Of a stretch of DNA of 64,000 nt, positions 42,186-50,103 are shown piece after piece. The notes under the pieces are model-generated. The model was not told the DNA's origin. It worked only from the letters and a program-made list of their open reading frames with translations, and did not search any database. The position numbers and the translations under genes are program-made. The number at the start of each line of letters is the position of its first letter. The first letter of the stretch is position 1. Source of the DNA: Streptomyces mirabilis (lineage in GTDB: Bacteria > Actinomycetota > Actinomycetes > Streptomycetales > Streptomycetaceae); the NCBI RefSeq assembly GCF_018310535.1, contig NZ_CP074102.1, forward strand, positions 4,774,001-4,838,000, in the 5' to 3' direction.

Positions 42186-42311
42186 CGCAACCTGACCGGG
42201 CGGGTTCACTCGCCCCACACTCCGTATACCGATCGTGCCCTGAACGGACCGTTCCCGGTCGATTACAGTGCTGAGCTGTCGGACGTACGGACTGTGCCTG
42301 GGGAGGTCTCG

Positions 42312-43427
42312 GTGGGTGCGACAGCCGGTGCCGTCTGGGGCCGTGCGGAGCAGCAGGACTTCCGTAGCCGGGTACGCGGGACCCTGCTGGGCGCGGCCGT
42401 CGGGGACGCCCTCGGGGCGCCGGTCGACGGGCTCACCCTGGAGGGGATCCGGGAGGCCCACGGCGTGGAGGGGCTGGTCGACCTCGCCTTCGGGCACGGC
42501 CGGCGCGGCGCCGTCACCCACCTGACCCAGCTGACCCTCTTCACCCTGGACGGTCTGATACGTGCCCAGGTACGCCGTGACACCGGCGCCTGGCATCCGC
42601 CCACCGACCTCCACCGGGCGTACCGGCGCTGGGCGGCCACCCAGAGCGACTGGGGCCCCGACGAGCGCCGCAAGGACGACGGCTGGCTGGCCCGCGAGGA
42701 GTGGCTGTACGCGCGCCGGGACCCGGCCCGCTCCTGCCTGATCGGCTTCGGCGACGACATCATGGGCACGCTGGACGCGCCCAAGAGCCCCGGCGAGGTC
42801 GGGCCCGAGGCGGCCGCACGCTCCGCGCCCTTCGGGCTGCTCGTCGGCTGGGAGCCGCAGCTCGTGATGCAGCTCGCCGTCGAGTGCGCCGCGCAGACGC
42901 ACGGGCACTCCACGGCGTACCTCGCGGCGGGCGCGTACGCCGTCATCGTGCACGCGCTGGCCCGCGGCGAGAGCCTCGACGGGGCCGTGCAGCGGGCGCT
43001 CGCGATTCTCGCGGCGCGGCCGGGGCAGCAGCCCGTCGCGGACGCGCTCCAGCATGCGCTGGGGGCTGTGCGGCAGGGGATGCCGACGCCAGGGCGCGTC
43101 GAGGAACTCGCCGGGGACGGTACGGCGGAGGGGTTGCTCGCGGTCGCCGTCTACTGCGCGTTGGTGGGGGAGGACATCCGGCACGGCCTGTGCCTCGCGG
43201 TGAACCAGAGTGGGCCCTCTGGGGTGGCCGGCGCCCTCACCGGGGGGCTACTCGGGGCCCTGCACGGCGAGACGGCCCTCCCGCCGGCCTGGCTGGCCGA
43301 GCTGGAGGGCCGTCCCACGATGCTGGCCCTGGCGGACGACTTCGCCATGGAGATGACCCAGGGCCCGGCCCTGCACGGCCCAGGCGGCTCCGCACCGGGC
43401 TGGCTGGCCCGCTACCCGCGGGCCTGA
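42312..43427 (+). CDS. ADP-ribosylglycohydrolase-fold protein that lacks metal-binding motifs
   Basis: 371 residues from GTG 42312, after GGGAGGTC. The fold is clear: RGTLLGAAVGDALGAPVDGL near the start is the family hallmark. However, the position of the metal-binding T-D-D-T motif reads AVTHLTQLTLFTLDGLIR, and the late S-G-D-S-D-S motif reads NQSGPSGVAGALTGGLLGA. Both Asp clusters that hold Mg2+ are thus gone, so hydrolysis of ADP-ribose links is unlikely and the protein may bind or signal instead. The rest of the fold (ECAAQTHGHSTAYLAAGAYA, LCLAVNQS) is well kept, so this is not decay. The terminator at 43514 follows. Confidence 0.85.
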   Translation: MGATAGAVWGRAEQQDFRSRVRGTLLGAAVGDALGAPVDGLTLEGIREAHGVEGLVDLAFGHGRRGAVTHLTQLTLFTLDGLIRAQVRRDTGAWHPPTDLHRAYRRWAATQSDWGPDERRKDDGWLAREEWLYARRDPARSCLIGFGDDIMGTLDAPKSPGEVGPEAAARSAPFGLLVGWEPQLVMQLAVECAAQTHGHSTAYLAAGAYAVIVHALARGESLDGAVQRALAILAARPGQQPVADALQHALGAVRQGMPTPGRVEELAGDGTAEGLLAVAVYCALVGEDIRHGLCLAVNQSGPSGVAGALTGGLLGALHGETALPPAWLAELEGRPTMLALADDFAMEMTQGPALHGPGGSAPGWLARYPRA

Positions 43428-43446
43428 GACGTTCCTCGTCCCCGCC

Positions 43447-43491
43447 CCAGGGGCGCGGGGAACTGCGCGACCAGCCCCCACCGCCCCGCAG
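43447..43491. repeat. Streptomyces GC-rich intergenic repeat, third copy
   Basis: This stretch has the GCGCGGGGAACTGCGCGACC core seen at 12211-12254 in the same orientation, 20 bases after the stop at 43427. Confidence 0.75.
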
Positions 43492-43513
43492 CCGAACGAC
43501 GGCCCGGTTGAGG

Positions 43514-43555
43514 CCCCCGGCGGCCGGCAGTCGGACGACTGCCGGCCGCCGGGGG
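43514..43555. terminator. Very strong bidirectional terminator
   Basis: A perfect 19-bp stem (43514-43532 with 43537-43555), loop GGAC, lies between the convergent ends of the ADP-ribosylglycohydrolase-like gene and the symporter. Confidence 0.9.
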
Positions 43556-43558
43556 TTC

Positions 43559-45139
43559 TCAGACGCCGGACGGGCTGGCGGTGCCGGCCCCGTCCGCGGC
43601 TTCCGCCGGGGCCGGGATCGCCGCGGCAGCGGCCCCGTCCCCGTCGTCATCCGTGTTGATCTTCTCGATGATCGCGTCCCGCTCCGGCGTGTCCTCGGGC
43701 TTCAGGAAGCCGATGAGGATGTACAGGACGAGGGAGATGACCATCGGGACGGAGACCTGATACTCCAGCTTCACATCGGTGCGCTGGGAGAAGTCCAGGT
43801 TGTAGTTGACGAAGAAGAACGCGAGCAGACCACAGGCCCAACTGATGAGCGCCGCCGTCGGGCCGGACTTACGGAACGGCCGCAGCAGGCCCAGGATGAA
43901 CGGGATCGCGATCGGCCCCATGAGCCCGGCCACCCACTTGATGACGACCGTGATGATGTCCTTGAACGTGGGGGAGTTGACCTGCGTCGCCACCGCCATC
44001 GAGAACCCGAGGAAGGCGACGGTCGTGATCCGCCCCGCGATGAGCCCGGTCCGGGTGTCCCAGGCACGAGCGGCCTTGGAGAGCACCGGGGCCACGTCCC
44101 GGGTGAAGACCGCGGCGATCGCGTTCGCGTCCGACGAGCACATGGCCATCGTGTGCGAGAAGAAGCCGACCACGACCAGGCCCAGCAACCCGTGGGGGAG
44201 GAGCTGCTCGGTCATCAGACCGTACGCGTCCGAGCCGTCGGGCTTCTTCGCCGTGACGAGGAGCGGCGACAGCCACATCGGGATGAACAGGATCACCGGC
44301 CACACGAACCAGAGCGCGGCGGACAGGAAGGCCGACTTCGTGGCCTGCTTGGCGCTGCCCGTCGCCATGTAGCGCTGGGCCTGGTTCCACATCCCGCCGT
44401 TGTACTCGAACAGCTTGATGAACAGGTACGCGATGAAGAACACGGTGAGGTACGGGCCCGCGAATCCGTTCGCGTGACCGTGCAGCTTCGGCGAGTCGAG
44501 AGCCTTGGACAGGCCACCCTGGTCGGAGATCTTGTTCAGTACGATGATCAGCATCGAGAGCCCCGCCAGCAACTGGATCACGAACTGGCCCAGTTCCGTC
44601 AGCGCGTCCGCCCACAGACCGCCGATCGTGCAGTACACGGCCGTGATGCCACCGGTGATGAGAATGCCCTGGGTGAGCGTGACCCCGGTGAAGACGCTCA
44701 GCAGGGTCGCGATCGCCGCCCACTTCGCACCGACGTCCACGATCTTCAGCAGGATGCCCGACCAGGCGAGTGCCTGCTGCGTCGGCACGTTGTAGCGGTC
44801 CTTGAGGTATTCGAGCGGTGAGGCCACGTGCAGCCGGGAGCGCAGCCGGTTGAGCCGGGGCGCGAACAGCTTCGCGCCGAGCAGCACGCCGATGGCGATG
44901 GGCAGCGCCCAGGTGACGTACGAGGTGATGCCGTACGTGTATGCGATGCCGGCGTACCCGGTGAACATCACCGCGCTGTAGCCCGACATGTGGTGCGAGA
45001 TGCCGGACAGCCACCAGGGCATCTTGCCGCCCGCGGTGAAGAAGTCGCTGACGTCGTCCACACGCTTGTGGGACCAGACACCGATCGCGGTCATGACGCC
45101 GAAGTACGCGACCAGGACGGCCCAGTCGAAGCCGTTCAT
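43559..45139 (-). CDS. Sodium:solute symporter (SSS family)
   Basis: 526 residues with about 13 hydrophobic segments, starting at ATG 45139 after GGAGGGG. Family landmarks are DWAVLVAYFGVMTAIGVW, FTAGGKMPWWLSGISHHMSGYSAVMFTGYAGIAYTYG (the first helix kink and Na+ site), QRYMATGSAKQATKSAF, and FSHTMAMCSSDANAIAAVFTRD. The C-terminal tail is acidic and Ala/Pro-rich (INTDDDGDGAAAAAIPAP). SSS proteins bring in sugars, amino acids, or organic acids with Na+. The substrate is not visible. It may feed the catabolic genes on either side, but it shares no operator with them. Confidence 0.9.
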   Translation of the reverse strand: MNGFDWAVLVAYFGVMTAIGVWSHKRVDDVSDFFTAGGKMPWWLSGISHHMSGYSAVMFTGYAGIAYTYGITSYVTWALPIAIGVLLGAKLFAPRLNRLRSRLHVASPLEYLKDRYNVPTQQALAWSGILLKIVDVGAKWAAIATLLSVFTGVTLTQGILITGGITAVYCTIGGLWADALTELGQFVIQLLAGLSMLIIVLNKISDQGGLSKALDSPKLHGHANGFAGPYLTVFFIAYLFIKLFEYNGGMWNQAQRYMATGSAKQATKSAFLSAALWFVWPVILFIPMWLSPLLVTAKKPDGSDAYGLMTEQLLPHGLLGLVVVGFFSHTMAMCSSDANAIAAVFTRDVAPVLSKAARAWDTRTGLIAGRITTVAFLGFSMAVATQVNSPTFKDIITVVIKWVAGLMGPIAIPFILGLLRPFRKSGPTAALISWACGLLAFFFVNYNLDFSQRTDVKLEYQVSVPMVISLVLYILIGFLKPEDTPERDAIIEKINTDDDGDGAAAAAIPAPAEAADGAGTASPSGV

Positions 45140-45497
45140 GTGCCCCCTCCAGGGGTCCGCCTTGTGAACCTGCAGATACCGGACGGCACTTCGCCAGTAC
45201 GTACATGGGCGGCGCCCCCGTGCGGGAGCGGGGACTTTGGGGATTGAACCGCCGTTCGGAGGGGGCGGTCAAGACCTTTCCCGGTCACAGATATGAACAC
45301 AGATCAGAAAGCAGAACGATTTTGCCTCCACTTTACCCGTACGGCTGTTGTCGTGCTCGTGACGTGGACCACACCATGAGCGGGCACTTCGTCAGACCAC
45401 ACAGGCAGGTTCACACCGACAAGTCGATCAGACGTACGGGATGCGGGTCCCGCGCGGCTGGGAGGGGACGGCCGACTCGAATCCACCACCGGTTCCG
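45140..45497. other. Long intergenic region upstream of the symporter
   Basis: No gene is seen in these 358 bases. Two direct repeats of CACAGAT (45286-45292 and 45298-45304, 12 bp apart) lie in an unusually AT-rich stretch (about 45285-45345) that is likely the symporter promoter on the minus strand. A tRNA-like TCGAATCC near 45477 has no cloverleaf around it. Confidence 0.45.
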
Positions 45498-46283
45498 CTA
45501 GCGCATGAGTTCGCCGGCGTTCACGAGCAGCGACTGGCCCGTGATCGCCCGTGCCCGGTCGGACGCCAGGAACACCGCGGCGTCCGCCACATCCCCGTCC
45601 GTGGCCAGCTCGGGCAGCGCCATCCGCTCGGTGAGCCGCTTCAGGACGTCTGCCTCCGGCACGCCCTCGGTGTGTGCCGTGAACTGGACGTACGCCTCGA
45701 CGGGCGGCCCCCACATCCACCCCGGCAGCACGGTGTTCACGCGGACGCGATGGGGGCCCAGCTCCCTCGCCAGCGAGTACATCGCGCTCGTCAGCGCGCC
45801 CTTGGACGCCGCGTACGCCGCCTGCCGCACCTGGCTCGGCGCGGCCACCGACGACTGCGTCCCGATGATGACGACCGAGCCGCCGCACACCTTCAGCGCG
45901 GGCAGGCAGGCCCGGGTCATCCGCAGGGTGCCCAGCAGATTCACGTCGATGACCGACTGCCAGGTGGCGAAATCCGCGTCCTCCAGGCCGCCGAAGTAGC
46001 TGTCCCAGGCCGCCACGTGCACCACCGCGTCGATCCGCCCGAACCGCTCCGCCGCGAGCTCCGCGAGCGCCTCGCACTGCTTCTCGTCCGTGATGTCCGT
46101 GGCCCGGTACGCCGTGTGCGCGCCGTCCGGGTCGAGCTCGGCCGCGGACGAGGCGAGATTGGCCTCCGTGCGCGCCCCCAGTACCGCGTTGCCCCCGTCC
46201 CGTACGACGGCCGCCGCGACCTGATGGCCGAGCCCGGCGCCGACCCCCGAGACGATGACCGTCTTCCCCGCAAGCAGTGACAT
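45498..46283 (-). CDS. SDR-family oxidoreductase under operator H
   Basis: 261 residues from ATG 46283, after GGGGAGG; the longer frame to 46337 would run into the operator. Motifs: VIVSGVGAGLGHQVAAAVV (cofactor loop GxxxGLG), VVHVAAWDSYFGGLED (where NNAG should be), VVIIGTQSSVAAPSQVRQAAYAASKGALTSAM with catalytic Ser, Tyr and Lys in Y-A-A-S-K, and VLPGWMWGPPVEAYVQ. SDRs of this type (FabG-like, with a long loop after the PG motif) often reduce or oxidise alicyclic alcohols and ketones. It is divergent from the unknown protein at 46403, and operator H lies between them. Confidence 0.85.
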   Translation of the reverse strand: MSLLAGKTVIVSGVGAGLGHQVAAAVVRDGGNAVLGARTEANLASSAAELDPDGAHTAYRATDITDEKQCEALAELAAERFGRIDAVVHVAAWDSYFGGLEDADFATWQSVIDVNLLGTLRMTRACLPALKVCGGSVVIIGTQSSVAAPSQVRQAAYAASKGALTSAMYSLARELGPHRVRVNTVLPGWMWGPPVEAYVQFTAHTEGVPEADVLKRLTERMALPELATDGDVADAAVFLASDRARAITGQSLLVNAGELMR

Positions 46284-46338
46284 CCGAGGCCTCCCCTTCT
46301 TTGTGGCTCGGTTCGCCCTGACGTGGCTCTGGCGCATT

Positions 46339-46357
46339 GTCTGACGGGGCGTCAGAG
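46339..46357. promoter_or_regulatory. Operator H (TGACGGNNCGTCA family, exact)
   Basis: GTCTGACGGGGCGTCAGAG has the exact core, between the divergent SDR (start 46283) and the unknown gene (start 46403). It is about 21 kb from the nearest other copy, so the regulon is dispersed. Confidence 0.8.
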
Positions 46358-46402
46358 TATGGGCGTCCGGCGGAGGAAGGAAGAGCGAGGAAGGGGATCG
46401 TC

Positions 46403-47242
46403 ATGTCGGAGGAGACCCGTAGCGAGGTGTACGCGGAACTGGCCGCCCTCGGCCCGTACGGCGTCCACCCGGGCCACGCCCTGATCACCATGGTCGAGCC
46501 GCATCCGGGCCACGAGTACGCGTACAACCGCTGGTACGAGGACGACCACTACTACGCCGGCGCGATGGCCATGCCCTGGATGTACGCGGGCCGCCGCTGG
46601 GTCGCCACCCGCGATCTGCAACTCCTGCGGTACCCCGAGAAGTCGGCGGTCGCCCAGCCGGTCACCGCCGGCTGCTACCTCTCGACGTACTGGGTCACCG
46701 AGGGCCGCTACGACGACCACATGAGGTGGACCGTCGGCATCAACAAACGGCTGAATCGCGACGGCCGTGTGTACCAGGACCGGACACATGTCTTCACGGC
46801 CTTCCAGGACCACGAGGCCACGGTGTACCGCGACGGCGCCGCCGGCCCCCGCGACTTCCACGCTCTGGACCACCCCTACGCGGGCCTCGTCCTCCAGGTC
46901 GTCGACGCCGACTCCGCCGACCGGCGCGCCGAACTGCTGGAGTGGCTGCGCGCCCGCCACCTTCCCCGGCGCCTGGCGGGCTCCCCGGCCGCGATGGTGA
47001 CCCTCTTCCGCCCCACCCCACTCCCCGGCGACCGTATGACCTACGTGAAGCAGGTCGAGGGCGTCGACACCCGGCTGACCCTCCTGTGGTTCCTGGAGAC
47101 GGACCCGAGGGAGTGCTGGGAGGACCACTTCGGCGGACTGGAGGAAGCGGTCGCGGAAGGGGGGTTGGGGAAGGTGGAGCTGGTGGCCCCGTTCATTCCG
47201 ACGGTGCCGGGGACGGACAGGTACGTGGATCGTCTGAGGTGA
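46403..47242 (+). CDS. Unknown protein, EthD-like or ABM-like in part, under operator H
   Basis: 279 residues from ATG 46403 after AAGGGG. No catalytic motif is evident. The N-terminal part (HALITMVEPHPGHEYAYNRWYEDDHYYAGAMAMPWMYAGRRW) looks like the EthD/ABM ferredoxin-like fold, in which a W-Y-x-x-H-x motif recurs, here in the form NRWYEDDHYY. A second module follows from about residue 155 (LVLQVVDADSADRRAELLEWLRARHLP), so a two-domain barrel is possible. It is divergent from an SDR and shares operator H with it, so it belongs to the catabolic regulon and may be a dehydratase, cyclase or monooxygenase-like protein; that is inference only. Confidence 0.6.
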   Translation: MSEETRSEVYAELAALGPYGVHPGHALITMVEPHPGHEYAYNRWYEDDHYYAGAMAMPWMYAGRRWVATRDLQLLRYPEKSAVAQPVTAGCYLSTYWVTEGRYDDHMRWTVGINKRLNRDGRVYQDRTHVFTAFQDHEATVYRDGAAGPRDFHALDHPYAGLVLQVVDADSADRRAELLEWLRARHLPRRLAGSPAAMVTLFRPTPLPGDRMTYVKQVEGVDTRLTLLWFLETDPRECWEDHFGGLEEAVAEGGLGKVELVAPFIPTVPGTDRYVDRLR

Positions 47243-47272
47243 ACGGGGGCGCCCCGGAGGCGAACCGAGCCC

Positions 47273-47291
47273 AAAAAGGGGGTTAGCCCCC
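47273..47291 (-). terminator. Intrinsic terminator with T-tract after DUF397 gene
   Basis: Read on the minus strand, GGGGG-CTAA-CCCCC is followed by TTTTT, a canonical intrinsic terminator, unusual for this genome. It ends the XRE/DUF397 unit. Confidence 0.7.
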
Positions 47292-47386
47292 TCGGCCAGG
47301 ACGGCGGGCCAGTCGAGAGGGCTATTTCGGTGGTGCGTATGCGGTTGGTCGGTGCAGTTGTGGTGGTGGGTGCAGATGTCGACGCA

Positions 47387-47596
47387 TCAGGCGAGGTCGA
47401 AAGCCCCCCGGCTGACCTCGGCCACGAAGGCGTTCCACGAGTCCGCGGGGAACGCCAGCGTGGGGCCCGCGGGCACCTTGGAGTCCCGTACGGCCATCGC
47501 CGCGAGAACCGGGGACTTGACCTCGACACATGCGCCGTTGCCGGTGGAGTAGGAGGACTTGGTCCACGTGTCCGTGGCGCCTTGCTGGATTGCCAT
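47387..47596 (-). CDS. DUF397 small protein
   Basis: 69 residues from ATG 47596, preceded by GGAGC. DUF397 signature: DTWTKSSYSTGNGACVEVKSP, then MAVRDSKVPAGPTLAFPADSWNAFVAEV. It follows the XRE gene by about 250 bases, farther than in the first pair. The longer frame to 47635 adds residues that do not match the family. The 247 bases between it and the XRE gene hold a frame without a known family, so I leave that unassigned. Confidence 0.85.
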   Translation of the reverse strand: MAIQQGATDTWTKSSYSTGNGACVEVKSPVLAAMAVRDSKVPAGPTLAFPADSWNAFVAEVSRGAFDLA

Positions 47597-47843
47597 GTTC
47601 GCTCCGGATAGCCAGTTGTTGAGAGTTGCTGTCACCGCACTGCGGGTTCGCTACGGAACTCGCCGTGCGGTTTGCGCCAACGTTGTTGCTCGATGGCGTG
47701 ATCGACGCTACTCGCCAACATCGGCGGGCGAAGTGACCGTTCACTCGTCCGGGTGGCATATTCCAGTGGAGTCTTCCGTCCTGGCGTGGTGAGGGTGTAG
47801 TGTCCGGCGCTTTCCCGCCGGGGCCCGTTCTCAGGGGTGCGCG

Positions 47844-48701
47844 TCAGCGCGCGTACTCCTTGGCGATGTCCGCGATGAACTGCCGTGACTGCTCCACGTT
47901 CAGGGCCTGCGCCCGCAGATGCTCGTACATCACGCTGTATTTCTGGACGTCGTTCGCCTTCTCCAGATACAGGTCGCTGGTGACGCCCTCGATGTAGACC
48001 ACGCTGGAGTCGGCCGCGTCGGGGAACTCCAGGATCGCGTACTGCCCGTTGAGTCCCGGGTGAGCGCCCATGTCGAAGGGGATCACCTGCACGGTGACGT
48101 GCGGGAGCTGGGACTGTTCGACGAGGTGTTCCAGCTGGTCGCGCATGACGGAGCGGTTGCCGACGACGCGACGCAGGGCGGCCTCGTCGAGAACGGTCCA
48201 CGGCCGGAGCGGGTTCTCCGGGGCGGAGATACGTTCCTGTCGACGCAGGCGCACCTGGACGCGCTTGTCGATGTCACCGGAAGCGGTCTCGGGCAGCGCG
48301 CCCGCGATCAGCGCCTCGGCGTACGGCCGGGTCTGCAGGAGACCGGGGACGACCTGGGGATCGTAGACGCGAAGTGACGCGGCGTCGGTTTCCAGCCCGA
48401 TGTAGACGCTGTACGGGATGTCGCCGAAGGAGTGCCACCAGCCCTGCTGGCGCGAGTCCTTGGCCATCTGCATCAGGGAGTCGACGATCCGGTGGTCCTC
48501 GACCTCGTAGACCCCGCACAGATCGCGGACGTCACGCTGGCTGATACTGCGCCGTCCGTTCTCCAGCCGGCTGATCTTCGACTGCGAGACCAGCAGCCGC
48601 TCGGCGACTTCTTCGGCCGTCATGCCCTTGAGCTCGCGGAGCCGGCGCAGCTCCTGGCCCAGCCGGCGCCGCCGGACGGTGGGATTGACATTGGACGCCA
48701 C
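47844..48701 (-). CDS. XRE-family regulator with DUF5753 domain
   Basis: 285 residues from GTG 48701, after GGAGGTG. The HTH is at about 13-65: RLGQELRRLRELKGMTAEEVAERLLVSQSKISRLENGRRSISQRDV. The DUF5753 part follows from about 105: YIGLETDAASLRVYDPQVVPGLLQTRPYAEALI, VLDEAALRRVVGNRSVMRDQLEHLVE, VTVQVIPFDMGAHPGLNGQYAILEFP, VVYIEG, and the terminal SRQFIADIAKEYAR. It pairs with the DUF397 gene downstream. A perfect inverted repeat at 48741-48756 is the likely autoregulatory site. Confidence 0.9.
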   Translation of the reverse strand: MASNVNPTVRRRRLGQELRRLRELKGMTAEEVAERLLVSQSKISRLENGRRSISQRDVRDLCGVYEVEDHRIVDSLMQMAKDSRQQGWWHSFGDIPYSVYIGLETDAASLRVYDPQVVPGLLQTRPYAEALIAGALPETASGDIDKRVQVRLRRQERISAPENPLRPWTVLDEAALRRVVGNRSVMRDQLEHLVEQSQLPHVTVQVIPFDMGAHPGLNGQYAILEFPDAADSSVVYIEGVTSDLYLEKANDVQKYSVMYEHLRAQALNVEQSRQFIADIAKEYAR

Positions 48702-48740
48702 GGGACGTGCACCTCCGGCTGCGGGCCTCTACTTTGCGTA

Positions 48741-48756
48741 TCTGCTGTTGAGCAGA
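48741..48756. promoter_or_regulatory. Inverted repeat upstream of the XRE gene
   Basis: TCTGCT-GTTG-AGCAGA is a perfect 6+4+6 palindrome, about 40 bases before the start codon at 48701. Confidence 0.5.
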
Positions 48757-49117
48757 CTGCCACCAAGGTGCGTTCTACCGCTGGAAAACACCGGATATGC
48801 GCTGGGTACACGCCCGTTCGGAGATCTGGCGTACATATCGCGCAGATCGCGTACGCGTACGTCGCCTTCACTCGTACCGCCCGCATATGCGCGACGCCCG
48901 CGAAATGCGGCCGCGCGGGACGGTGGAGCCGTGTCGTCGTCCGGACGTACGGCCCCACCGTCCCGCGCGAGCCAGCGGCTCCCGAACCGGGTCTTGGGGA
49001 CTGCGGTGCGGCGCTGGGGTCGTGCTGGTGGTGCGTGGCGGTGCTCTTTGTGGTGCTTGGCGGTGCTGTTGTGCGTGGTGGTGCGTGCGGTGCCTGGTGG
49101 CGCCGTGGGACTGCGGC
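48757..49117. other. Intergenic region with G/T-rich imperfect repeats
   Basis: No gene is supported here. 49026-49103 is a run of GGTGC-type imperfect repeats on the plus strand, directly after the GPP34 stop on the other strand. The part near 48840-48900 has CG-rich short palindromes such as GTACGCGTAC. Confidence 0.5.
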
Positions 49118-49873
49118 TCAGTGGACCACGGCGCGCGCCATGGAACCGTGGCGCGGTTGCATCGGAACGCCGTGGGCGGGTTCCGGTGCGGACCTGACTC
49201 CGGCGGTGGCCGGGCGGCCTGCCGGTGCCGGGTTGCGGCGTGGCTGTGCACCCACACCGTTCTGAACGTCCATGACCGCGTGGGCCACGAGGCCGCCCAT
49301 GGGGTCATGCCTGATCAGGTCCCGTAGCCGGGAGCGGGACGAGCGTCCCTCGTTGCCCGGATACAGGTGCTTGCCGAGACCGACCGCATGGGCCAGCGCG
49401 GCGAGCGCCGCGGTCCGCGGGTCCGGCGGTACGCCGGTGCGGATCGCGCTGTCCAGCCGGGACTTGATCTCCCGGCTGATCTCCGTGTCCGTCGCTTGGT
49501 AGCGAGTTGTCGGAAGCACCCCGCACATCTGGCCGGCCACGGCATGGACCATGCCGCACCTCTCCAGATGCGAGAGGTAGGTCTGGCGCAGCCCCAGTCG
49601 GGGTCCGCCAATCCAGTTGACCGCGCGTACGGGTGCTCCGCGTCGGCGAAGCAGTTCCAACGCACAGTCCAGTGTTGGATCTCCAGTCGGCCGTGGCTGC
49701 ACCACGGCGATACGATCCCCGTCTGGGGCTATCCGTCCGGCCAGCGCCAGCTCTACTAGCTGTGCTCCGGCCAGACCGAGGTCGAGCGACTGCGGCTGTG
49801 CGGTGGTACCCGTGGTCGGGTCCAACGCCAGCAGCAGAAGCTCTTCCGGAAGAGTTCTGCGGCTCCTGCCCAT
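49118..49873 (-). CDS. GPP34 (GOLPH3/VPS74-like) phospholipid-binding protein
   Basis: 251 residues from ATG 49873, after GGGGAGG. GPP34 landmarks: LPEELLLLALDPTTG at the N-terminus, LDLGLAGAQLVELALAGRIAPDGDRIAVVQP, LDCALELLRRRGAPVRAVNWIGGPRLGLRQTYLSHLERCGMVHAVAG, and TAALAALAHAVGLGKHLYPGNEGRSSRSRLRDLIRHDPMG. Eukaryotic relatives bind PI4P. Streptomycetes carry many copies of unknown role, often as lipid-linked regulators of development. The C-terminus has a low-complexity tail (AQPRRNPAPAGRPATAG) of about 45 residues that is not part of the domain. Confidence 0.88.
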   Translation of the reverse strand: MGRSRRTLPEELLLLALDPTTGTTAQPQSLDLGLAGAQLVELALAGRIAPDGDRIAVVQPRPTGDPTLDCALELLRRRGAPVRAVNWIGGPRLGLRQTYLSHLERCGMVHAVAGQMCGVLPTTRYQATDTEISREIKSRLDSAIRTGVPPDPRTAALAALAHAVGLGKHLYPGNEGRSSRSRLRDLIRHDPMGGLVAHAVMDVQNGVGAQPRRNPAPAGRPATAGVRSAPEPAHGVPMQPRHGSMARAVVH

Positions 49874-50103
49874 CCATGCCTCCCCGCGTGGATGAATGAC
49901 AGGGTGACCCCTCTCACATTGGTCTGTCGAGAGTGCCTGACCGGTTCGTGATGGAACCAGCAGGTATGTCGTTCTCGTCTACCGCAGGGGTTAAGCCCGC
50001 ACACAGGACACTGGTACATGGTTCGGACAGCGATGTCCGGGCGGCGGGACAAGGGTTCACGGTTCGTTGGGCGCCCGGTGGGTGGCGCACGGAGGAGGCA
50101 TCG

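Noticed and set aside
45425..45500. TCGAATCC motif like a tRNA T-loop end
   Set aside because: No acceptor stem, D-arm or anticodon arm fits around it, and no CCA-side pairing is present.
47597..47843. Frame between DUF397 and XRE genes on the minus strand
   Set aside because: No family features, no ribosome site, and it overlaps the XRE gene in another frame.
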